From Candidatus Levyibacteriota bacterium (GTDB lineage Bacteria > Patescibacteriota > Microgenomatia > Levybacterales > GWA1-39-11): 7,139 nucleotides of DNA. Of this stretch, positions 1-4,805 are shown piece by piece. A model generated the notes under the pieces. The model was given only the letters and a program-made list of their open reading frames with translations. It was not told where the DNA came from and made no database searches. How positions within the stretch are numbered: the first letter of the stretch is position 1; every line of letters starts with the position of its first letter. The stretch is taken from contig JACQKO010000049.1 in the NCBI GenBank assembly GCA_016204525.1, positions 1 to 7,139 on the forward strand, in the 5' to 3' direction. The position numbers were made by a program, and so were the translations under genes.

Positions 1-1038
1 ATGTATACCCCTAACTTCTCAATAAATAACAAGATTCTAAAAAATATTGGGGATATTGAGGCGGCAAAACAGATTATAGAACACGCGCCGCTTGTACCGT
101 ATTGGGAGAAAAAATTTCAAGATGAAGCGCTTGTTCGTACCACTCATTACGGAACACACATTGAAGGAAATGAATTAAGCCTTACTCAGGTGCAAAAGAT
201 ATTGGACGGAGAAAAAGTGGTTGCGCGAGAGCGAGATGTCCAGGAAGTAATAAATTATAGAAAAGTTCTTGAATACATAGATCGTGTGTCTAACTCAAAA
301 ATAAATGAAGACACAATTCGTGAACTTCATAAAATAGTTGTTAAAAATGTTTTAGATGAGGGTAAAGCAGGAAATTACCGGGATAAAGAAGTTGTGATCA
401 GGAACTCTATTACTGGGGACGTTGCTTTCAAGCCTCCAAAAGCAGTTGAAGCCCCATGGCAAATGAAGGAGCTTGTTATTTTTATAAATGAAGAGATTGA
501 AATTCACCCAGTGCTAAAAGGAGGAATTGTGCATTACGAATTTGTTCGAATCCACCCATTTTTGGATGGCAACGGAAGAGTAGGGCGGGCTCTATCAATG
601 TTAATGCTATACAAACTTGGATACGATATTCGTCAGTTTTTTTCTCTTGAAGAACACTTCGACCGAGACCCTGATCGGTATTATGAAGCCCTGCAATCGA
701 TTGGGAAAAATAATGGAGACCAAACTGAATGGCTTGTTTACTTTACAGAATGTCTGGCGGCGGAACTTTCCAAAATAAAAGATCGCATAGAAAATATTTC
801 AATTGATTCGAACTTAAAAAAGAAACTCGGAGGGCCGGTAATGCTATCTGACAGACAATTAAAGATTATCGAATATATACAAGCTAATGGCTATATAGAA
901 AATAGGGCCTATGATACTTTATTTCCTATGGTTTCCGAGGATACGGTTTTACGGGAAGTCCAGGACTTGGTTAAAAAAGGAATTCTTAAGAAGCAAGGCG
1001 TAACTAAGGGCGTGAAATATATAATGCAAAGGGAATAG
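1..1038 (+). CDS. Fic family protein (predicted AMP-transferase) with C-terminal winged helix
   Basis: Fic proteins usually transfer AMP from ATP to a hydroxyl side chain of a target protein. The 345-aa product carries the complete core motif HPFLDGNGRVGR at residues 185-196, including catalytic H185, acidic D189 and the phosphate-binding G190-N191-G192-R193. An N-terminal helix holds THIEGN (residues 52-57), matching the autoinhibitory E-G element of class II Fic proteins. The residue four before the Glu is Gly51 rather than the usual Ser/Thr. The flap region is near GNYRDKEVVI (124-133). Residues about 281-341 look like a winged-helix DNA-binding domain, as in many stand-alone bacterial Fic proteins, so self-regulation of transcription is possible. 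The ATG is the first base of the window, so upstream control cannot be seen, but the N-terminus looks natural for the family. No antitoxin gene is visible downstream. The substrate is unknown. Confidence 0.93.
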   Translation: MYTPNFSINNKILKNIGDIEAAKQIIEHAPLVPYWEKKFQDEALVRTTHYGTHIEGNELSLTQVQKILDGEKVVARERDVQEVINYRKVLEYIDRVSNSKINEDTIRELHKIVVKNVLDEGKAGNYRDKEVVIRNSITGDVAFKPPKAVEAPWQMKELVIFINEEIEIHPVLKGGIVHYEFVRIHPFLDGNGRVGRALSMLMLYKLGYDIRQFFSLEEHFDRDPDRYYEALQSIGKNNGDQTEWLVYFTECLAAELSKIKDRIENISIDSNLKKKLGGPVMLSDRQLKIIEYIQANGYIENRAYDTLFPMVSEDTVLREVQDLVKKGILKKQGVTKGVKYIMQRE

Positions 1039-1061
1039 TAAATAGAAAATAGTAAATAGAA
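1034..1061 (+). repeat. Heptad tandem repeat across the fic stop codon
   Basis: Two heptamers, AATAGTA and AATAGAA, alternate twice without interruption. This makes a perfect 14-base tandem duplication (1034-1047 and 1048-1061). The fic stop codon TAG (1036-1038) lies inside the first unit. A diverged copy of the same array ends the gene at 4287-4559. Confidence 0.85.
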
Positions 1062-1084
1062 AAAATACATATCAAATATAAAAT

Positions 1085-2827
1085 ATGAAATTTAAGGAAT
1101 TGGCGGAATATTACGAGAGGTTGGAGGGGACGAGTAAGAGACTTGAGCTGATTGATATTCTGTCGAAACTTTTTAAAGAGTCGGACGCTGGAGAAATTGG
1201 GAGGATTTGTTATTTAATTCAGGGTAGGGTTGCTCCCTTTTATGAGCCGACGGAAATTGGAATGTCTGAGAATTTGGTTGCAATTGCTCTTGCACGGGCA
1301 TTCGATTCTACTAAAGAAGAAGTTATTCGTTCGTACCGACATTTAGGAAACATGGGACTCGCAGCACTTGACCTTGCCAATAAGAAAAAAATTCGAGGGG
1401 AAAATTTATCGGTAAGTGAGGTGTTTGATCGTTTACATTCGATTGCTGAAACTTCGGGGGAAGGTTCGGTTGACCGAAAATTAACAACTCTTGCCGATCT
1501 TCTAAACGACTTAGATCCGGTTTCTGTAAAGCATGTCGCAAATATTCCGATTGGGACGCTTCGCCTTGGAATTGGGGATCCGACAGTTTTAGATGCACTT
1601 TCGATTGCCAAAATTGGCGATAAAAGCCTTCGTCCTATTCTTGAGGATGCATATAACAAAACAAGCGATCTTGGATTTACCGCCGAGACTTTCTACAAAA
1701 AAGGAGAACGTGGGATCCGCGAAATAAAATTAATTGTTGGGAAACCTATTCGTCCGGCTCTTGCCGAAAGATTGCCAAGCGCAGAGGAGGCAGTAAAGCG
1801 GTTGGGTGATAAATTTGCAGCCGAACCAAAATTTGACGGATTTCGTGTTCAGATCCACAAAAATGGCGATGAAGTTCATCTCTTTTCAAGAAATCTTGAA
1901 GACATGACACATGCATTTCCGGATATTGTAAGAGCGGCAAAGGAAGAACTAAACATGGAGTCCGCCATAATTGAGGGAGAAGCAATTGCGTATAATCCGG
2001 TAACTTCGGAATTCTTGCCGTTTCAGGAAACTTCAAAAAGGAGAAGGAAACATGAAGTTGAGGAGATGGCAAAGAAACTTCCGTTGGTTGTTTTTGTTTT
2101 CGACCTTTTGTATTTGAATGGTAAAGACATAACCGAGTTGCCTTATCTTAAGCGCCGAAAACATCTTGAAAAAATAATTCATAGGGAAAATTTAATAATC
2201 CGAAAAGCGGAAGAGCGAATTATGACATCCTCAAAAGAGATTCTTGAATTCTTTAATGAGGCCGTCTCTGAAGGCCTTGAGGGGTTGATGCTTAAAAAAT
2301 TGGACAGCGCGTATAAAGCAGGAGGCCGTGGTTTCCACTGGATTAAATTCAAGAGAAGTCAGTCTGGAGAATTAACTGATACTGTTGATTGCGTCCTTTT
2401 AGGTGTGTTTCGTGGCCGAGGAAAAAGAACCGAGTTTGGCGTAGGGGGTCTTTTAGTTGGAGTTTATGATGAAAAGAAAGATGAGTTTGTAACAATCTCA
2501 AGGGTGGGTACGGGCTTGACAGATGAGGAGTTCCGGACAGTAAATAAACTGGCTGAGAAAAGCCGCGTTTCCCATAAGCCGGCGAGAGTGAATTCGAAAA
2601 TCGAGCCAACATTTTGGGTAGAACCAAAAGAGGTTTTAGAGATTTACGCAGATGAAATAACAAAATCGCCAATTCACACCGCTGGAGAAGAGAATGGAAT
2701 AGGATATGCGCTCAGGTTTCCTCGACTAGTCAAGTTTCGAGGCGCAGACAAGAGAGCTGAGGACGCAACCACAGTCTCTGAAATCAAGAAACTCTACAAG
2801 CAGCAATATAAGAAGAAAAACAGTTGA
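1085..2827 (+). CDS. lig: ATP-dependent DNA ligase, archaeal type
   Basis: The enzyme seals single-strand nicks in DNA through a ligase-AMP intermediate. The 580-aa length and three-part layout match archaeal replicative ligases: an N-terminal DNA-binding domain (about 1-215), an adenylation domain (about 220-425) and an OB-fold (about 430-565). Motif I is EPKFDGFR (247-254) with K249 as the adenylated lysine. Motif III is EGE (297-299), motif IIIa FVFDLLYL (337-344), motif IV GLEGLMLK (397-404), and motif V WIKFK (419-423). A C-terminal RFPRLVKFR (544-552) corresponds to motif VI. The start MKFKELAEYYERLE aligns in style with archaeal homologues. It begins 46 bases after fic. No Shine-Dalgarno precedes the ATG; TATAAA lies only 2 bases upstream, too close for a standard promoter, so read-through from fic is possible. 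Bacteria normally use NAD-dependent LigA, so this is probably a repair or additional ligase of transferred archaeal origin (inference). Confidence 0.96.
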   Translation: MKFKELAEYYERLEGTSKRLELIDILSKLFKESDAGEIGRICYLIQGRVAPFYEPTEIGMSENLVAIALARAFDSTKEEVIRSYRHLGNMGLAALDLANKKKIRGENLSVSEVFDRLHSIAETSGEGSVDRKLTTLADLLNDLDPVSVKHVANIPIGTLRLGIGDPTVLDALSIAKIGDKSLRPILEDAYNKTSDLGFTAETFYKKGERGIREIKLIVGKPIRPALAERLPSAEEAVKRLGDKFAAEPKFDGFRVQIHKNGDEVHLFSRNLEDMTHAFPDIVRAAKEELNMESAIIEGEAIAYNPVTSEFLPFQETSKRRRKHEVEEMAKKLPLVVFVFDLLYLNGKDITELPYLKRRKHLEKIIHRENLIIRKAEERIMTSSKEILEFFNEAVSEGLEGLMLKKLDSAYKAGGRGFHWIKFKRSQSGELTDTVDCVLLGVFRGRGKRTEFGVGGLLVGVYDEKKDEFVTISRVGTGLTDEEFRTVNKLAEKSRVSHKPARVNSKIEPTFWVEPKEVLEIYADEITKSPIHTAGEENGIGYALRFPRLVKFRGADKRAEDATTVSEIKKLYKQQYKKKNS

Positions 2828-2857
2828 CCCTTCGACGCGCTACACTTGCTCAGGGTC
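2826..2857. repeat. REP-like inverted repeat at the ligase stop codon
   Basis: GACCCT (2826-2831) pairs with AGGGTC (2852-2857) around an interior starting TTCGAC and ending GCTCAGGGT. This ACCCTTCGAC...GCTCAGGGT form resembles, from memory, a dispersed intergenic repeat seen in many environmental bacterial genomes. The left arm overlaps the last two bases of the ligase stop codon. It may act in 3' end formation together with the next hairpin. Confidence 0.5.
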
Positions 2858-2860
2858 TGC

Positions 2861-2883
2861 GGCCCACTTTAGAAAAGTGGGCC
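2861..2883 (+). terminator. Terminator-like hairpin after the ligase gene
   Basis: GGCCCACTTT (2861-2870) and AAAGTGGGCC (2874-2883) form a perfect 10-bp stem with a 3-base AGA loop. No good T-run follows, so classical intrinsic termination is uncertain; the structure could instead protect the ligase mRNA 3' end. The right arm ends on the base before the TTGACA -35 box of the next gene. Confidence 0.5.
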
Positions 2884-2913
2884 TTGACAAGCAATTTGCA
2901 ATAATGTTATAAA
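2884..2913 (+). promoter_or_regulatory. Sigma70-type promoter, near-consensus, for the proline-rich gene
   Basis: A perfect -35 TTGACA (2884-2889) is followed after 18 bases by TATAAA (2908-2913), preceded by an extended -10 TGT (2905-2907). The ATG at 2923 is 9 bases after the -10 box, so the transcript would start at or within a few bases of the start codon. There is no Shine-Dalgarno, which agrees with a leaderless mRNA. A second TATAAT at 2916-2921 is too close to the ATG to serve this start. Confidence 0.7.
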
Positions 2914-2922
2914 AATATAATC

Positions 2923-3165
2923 ATGTTTGACGACAATCAAAACCAACAAACTCCTCCGGCAGGTCCCACAAATCCAATGCCAGGAGCACCAACACAGACC
3001 CCCCCTCCATCAGGGCCAACGTTTCCTCCCGGACCAATGGGCCCACCACCTCCAATGCCGCCGACGTCGCCACCAACACAAGAACCTCCACCTCCTCCTC
3101 CAACAGGCGGAACAGAAGAACCAACAGGCGGATCAACTCCTCCTCCAACAACTCCTACAGCGTAG
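2923..3165 (+). CDS. Small proline-rich, disordered protein of unknown function
   Basis: An 80-aa product beginning MFDDNQNQQ with 32 prolines. Runs of Pro mixed with Thr, Gly, Ser, Gln and Met include a PPPPPP tract at 55-60, and a repeated PTGG unit lies at 60-63 and 67-70. No signal peptide, hydrophobic segment or folded domain is visible, so it is probably disordered. I do not recognise a function; a binding tail or linker-like partner for SH3-like or cell-surface proteins is only a guess. Support for a real gene comes from the strong promoter ending 9 bases upstream, the acidic/polar start typical of small proteins in this group (memory), and the stop codon followed directly by a repeat array. 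Two other overlapping frames are also open because the Pro codons are CCN-repetitive, which lowers certainty. Polyproline runs would be expected to need EF-P. Confidence 0.65.
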   Translation: MFDDNQNQQTPPAGPTNPMPGAPTQTPPPSGPTFPPGPMGPPPPMPPTSPPTQEPPPPPPTGGTEEPTGGSTPPPTTPTA

Positions 3166-3251
3166 TTGAAATTTGCAATTTCGAATCGCCAGTCTCCAGT
3201 TAATTGTTTAATTAATCAATTTATAAATTAATTGGAAATTGGCAATCGGAG
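3166..3251. repeat. Mirrored heptad arrays filling the gap between convergent genes
   Basis: From the first base after the plus-strand stop codon, five 7-base units follow in phase: TTGAAAT, TTGCAAT, TTCGAAT, CGCCAGT and CTCCAGT. On the minus strand, one base after the stop of the MGMT-type gene, units CTCCGAT, TGCCAAT and TTCCAAT (3251-3231) follow. The centre (3201-3230) is AT-rich with TTAATTAA and no clear period. Each gene therefore has sense-oriented heptads of a (N)NCCA(A/G)T-like consensus behind its stop. The two arrays are inverted to each other and can fold. No other feature is seen in this spacer. Confidence 0.7.
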
Positions 3252-3252
3252 A

Positions 3253-3567
3253 CTAAAAGGAGAAGAGGTATTTTTCAAGCTCAATGCGTTGTTTATCTAT
3301 GAATTTGATGCCTTCCTGTTCGAGGCGCCTTTTTTGTTCGTCTTTTCCGCCGAATGCGTATCCCGGAGCAAGCCTTCCGTTTCTATTAACAACTCTATGG
3401 CAGGGAGTTTTTGATCCATTAGGGTTTAGATGGAGAGCATAACCTACAACTCGTGGGGACATTGAAAGTTTTTTTGCGATCGCGCCATAAGTAGTAACTT
3501 TGCCCTTGGGGATTTGACGAACCAATTCGTATACTTTCGAAAACTGCCTAGACGAGCGATCCAACAT
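3253..3567 (-). CDS. MGMT-family DNA repair protein, DNA-binding/methyltransferase domain only
   Basis: This is the C-terminal domain of O6-methylguanine-DNA methyltransferase, which flips an alkylated guanine and accepts the alkyl group on a cysteine. Counting from the ATG at 3567 the protein has 104 aa. The helix-turn-helix is near VTTYGAIAKKLSMSPRVVGYAL (24-45), written here as VTTYGAIAKK plus SPRVVGYAL, with Y27 and Arg finger R39. The active-site motif PCHRVV (55-60) keeps C56, so this is not a classical Atl protein, in which Cys is replaced by Trp. The N-terminal domain of full-length MGMT/Ogt is absent. An upstream in-frame TTG at 3576 is possible, but ATG is preferred. The gene overlaps the end of the VTT gene by 20 bases and lacks a Shine-Dalgarno, suggesting translational coupling. 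Whether it is an active transferase or a damage sensor that hands lesions to excision repair is open. Confidence 0.92.
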   Translation of the reverse strand: MLDRSSRQFSKVYELVRQIPKGKVTTYGAIAKKLSMSPRVVGYALHLNPNGSKTPCHRVVNRNGRLAPGYAFGGKDEQKRRLEQEGIKFIDKQRIELEKYLFSF

Positions 3568-4093
3568 ATGCGACAATTAGATCACGAGCAAGTCTTCCCA
3601 TAAAAACGAGCATCAAGAATCTTCTTAATGGGTAAAGTGCAAGCCCGGCAACTATTCCTATTGCGTCAAAAAAAGGGTTTGGTACAAATGCAAATAAGAC
3701 AATTAAAATTGATCCATGTTTATGATGAACTATTCTGTAAAGCGAGGCCATAAAAGTGTGATCGCGAGGATGTATAATTTTTCTTGTGGAATGCCCAAAG
3801 ATAAAACCAACGGACTCTCCAAGAGTTGATCCAGTTGATGAAGCAAGAGCTACCAATATCGGGTTGAATAAAGATCCACCAATGCCCGTGGCAACAATCC
3901 CGGGCGCAGGGAAGAAAAGAGTGGAGGATGAGGCAAAATTAAAGATAGCAACCCCTAAAATCCCAAGCGACTTCAACGCGTTAAGATCGAACCTGAAATA
4001 TAAAGGGGAGAAGAGAAGGAGCGCAGAGAACAGGAAAAGAATCGCATAAAAAAGCTTACTCTCTAAAATTTTTGGTTTATTTTTTCTTCTCAT
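3548..4093 (-). CDS. VTT-domain (SNARE-associated/DedA-like) membrane protein
   Basis: A 181-aa integral membrane protein of the VTT/DedA superfamily; members are linked to lipid scrambling or transport and membrane homeostasis. Hydrophobic segments lie at about 14-33, 42-58, 64-86, 92-100, 127-137 and 143-178, with a positively charged start MRRKNKPK. Family-like signatures are GSTLGESVGFIFG (88-100, with E93) and FVPNPFFDAIGIVAG (136-150), resembling the Glu-containing and FxP re-entrant regions. An in-frame GTG at 4135 would add 14 residues, but that stretch overlaps a repeat-like sequence containing CTCAGG and TTCTCGAA and carries no membrane character, so I chose the ATG at 4093. No Shine-Dalgarno is present; CATAGT seven bases before the ATG is a weak -10 candidate. 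The MGMT-type gene starts inside its 3' end, so the two are probably co-transcribed, without an obvious functional link. Confidence 0.85.
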   Translation of the reverse strand: MRRKNKPKILESKLFYAILFLFSALLLFSPLYFRFDLNALKSLGILGVAIFNFASSSTLFFPAPGIVATGIGGSLFNPILVALASSTGSTLGESVGFIFGHSTRKIIHPRDHTFMASLYRIVHHKHGSILIVLFAFVPNPFFDAIGIVAGLALYPLRRFLMLVFMGRLARDLIVAYVGSLV

Positions 4094-4135
4094 ATATTTC
4101 ACTATGTCGCTCGTGTACGTTTCTCGAAGACCCAC

Positions 4136-4286
4136 TCAGGCACTAATTCGATAAGTAAAGTTCTACCCCTTCGTTAAATGAAAGTCGCATATTCAGCTTA
4201 TTCAAGAACATAGAGTTTATCTTTGGCGACTTTCAGTTGTCTTCTCAAAAGTACACTTGCGCCATTAAATTTCTATTATCTAGTTA
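4136..4286. other. Minus-strand spacer with a long-loop inverted repeat
   Basis: Between the 90-aa gene and the VTT gene a perfect 10-bp inverted repeat, TGAAAGTCGC (4179-4188) and GCGACTTTCA (4226-4235), encloses 37 bases. A 22-codon minus-strand reading frame (4211-4143, containing RLSFNEGVELYLSN) has protein-like composition but no ribosome binding site, and could be a gene remnant. No tRNA fold was recognised. Confidence 0.4.
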
Positions 4287-4298
4287 CTATTTCCTATT
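4271..4298 (-). repeat. Heptad tandem repeat across the stop codon of the 90-aa gene
   Basis: Read on the minus strand, units AATAGGA, AATAGTA, ACTAGAT and AATAGAA follow in perfect phase, and the TAG stop (4289-4287) lies inside the second unit. With the flanking GGG and AAA bases, 27 of 32 positions match the array at the end of the fic gene (1031-1062). Confidence 0.75.
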
Positions 4299-4559
4299 CC
4301 CTGCCTCCTTTAGTTGTTTCAGCTTCCACATGAACAACGCCCCTTTATTAGAAGAATATGTTTGTGCGTCCTTTACATATGATAACGCTTTTTCAAGAAT
4401 AGAGCGATGTACGGTTTTTGCAAGTTTTATGTAGAGAGATTTATGTTTATAGTCGTTAAGCTCTTCAGATAAGTATATTCCAAACGCCTGAAACTCCCGG
4501 CTGATATATTTATCCTGAACAGGATTAAATTTCTTTAAAACATCAGAAACGCTCTGCAC
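4287..4559 (-). CDS. Conserved small helical protein of unknown function
   Basis: A 90-aa soluble protein, predominantly helical and rich in Lys, with blocks EFQAFGIYLSEEL (22-34), YIKLAKTVHRSILEKALSYV (43-62) and a C-terminal LFMWKLKQLK (75-84). I do not recognise a named domain, but the pattern YISREFQAFGIYL...SLYIKLAK...GALFMWKL matches my memory of a small protein common in Microgenomates-type genomes; its job is not known to me. The start is a GTG at 4559. It is supported by a perfect extended -10 box (TGT TATAAT) ending six bases upstream, which places the transcription start on or next to the GTG, and there is no Shine-Dalgarno. The last residues GNRK are encoded by the heptad repeat that spans the stop codon, so the true ancestral C-terminus may have been slightly different. 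Confidence 0.82.
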   Translation of the reverse strand: MQSVSDVLKKFNPVQDKYISREFQAFGIYLSEELNDYKHKSLYIKLAKTVHRSILEKALSYVKDAQTYSSNKGALFMWKLKQLKEAGNRK

Positions 4560-4565
4560 GAATTT

Positions 4566-4574
4566 ATTATAACA
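4566..4574 (-). promoter_or_regulatory. Extended -10 promoter, leaderless, for the 90-aa gene
   Basis: On the minus strand TGT (4574-4572) precedes TATAAT (4571-4566), a perfect extended -10. Six bases (4565-4560) separate it from the GTG start at 4559. The expected transcription start coincides with the start codon. No convincing -35 box is seen at the usual spacing. Confidence 0.72.
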
Positions 4575-4585
4575 TCATTTTTCTT

Positions 4586-4732
4586 CTACTTTTGGGCCGC
4601 CAAAAGTAGCAAAAGCACACGGTGCGTGGCGCAACTACCTTTTTCGGCACCCACCGCTGTCTTCGGGCTTCGCCCTTGCAGCCGGGCTCCCTCGCTAGCG
4701 CTCAGTCCGCCCCCTGACGCGTTCGCTCTCAA
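4586..4732. repeat. GC-rich nested inverted-repeat element
   Basis: A visibly GC-rich block in AT-rich surroundings. It opens with CTACTTTTGG (4586-4595), a GCCG loop and CCAAAAGTAG (4600-4609), a perfect 10-bp stem. Further pairs are GGTGC/GCACC (4621-4625 and 4647-4651) enclosing TGCG-TGG-CGCA (4623-4633), GCTG/CAGC (4656-4659 and 4679-4682) enclosing GGGC-TTC-GCCC (4665-4675), and the palindrome CGCTAGCG (4693-4700). No long reading frame or ribosome binding site supports a protein. It resembles, from memory, a dispersed non-coding repeat known from unrelated environmental bacteria. It sits between two divergent promoters. Confidence 0.65.
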
Positions 4733-4788
4733 AAATTTAACGCTCTTTGTTGCACATGCAGGAGGTTTTAAAACAATTCAAAAAGTAA

Positions 4789-4797
4789 TGATATAAT
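4789..4797 (+). promoter_or_regulatory. Extended -10 promoter, leaderless, for the EndoQ-like gene
   Basis: TG (4789-4790), one base, then TATAAT (4792-4797) is a perfect extended -10. The ATG at 4806 is eight bases after the box, so the mRNA probably begins at or within a base or two of this ATG. This decides against the in-frame TTG at 4800, which would lie upstream of the transcription start. The -35 region is poor. Confidence 0.72.
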
Positions 4798-4805
4798 CAT
4801 TGCAC

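Noticed and set aside
1077..1082. TATAAA as ligase promoter
   Set aside because: Only two bases separate it from the ATG and there is no matching -35 box, so the transcription start would fall inside the gene.
1240..2672. Four open frames of 91-139 codons on the minus strand across the ligase gene
   Set aside because: They lie wholly inside a well-supported ligase coding region, have no ribosome binding sites and give Ser/Leu/Pro-rich composition typical of antisense frames.
2921..3169. Minus-strand 76-codon and second plus-strand 80-codon frames over the proline-rich gene
   Set aside because: Repetitive CCN codons keep several frames open. The frame from 2923 alone has the correctly spaced promoter and a varied polar N-terminus.
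3232..4434. Plus-strand frames opposite the MGMT, VTT and 90-aa genes
   Set aside because: All are antisense to genes with clear motifs or promoter support and show no recognisable protein features.
4760..4766. Orphan Shine-Dalgarno AGGAGGT before the EndoQ-like gene
   Set aside because: It lies 40 bases before the ATG at 4806 and upstream of the predicted transcription start; the nearest ATG (4788) reads into a stop after two codons.
4800..4802. TTG as start codon of the EndoQ-like gene
   Set aside because: It is only two bases after the TATAAT box, so it would not be in the transcript, and ATG follows two codons later.
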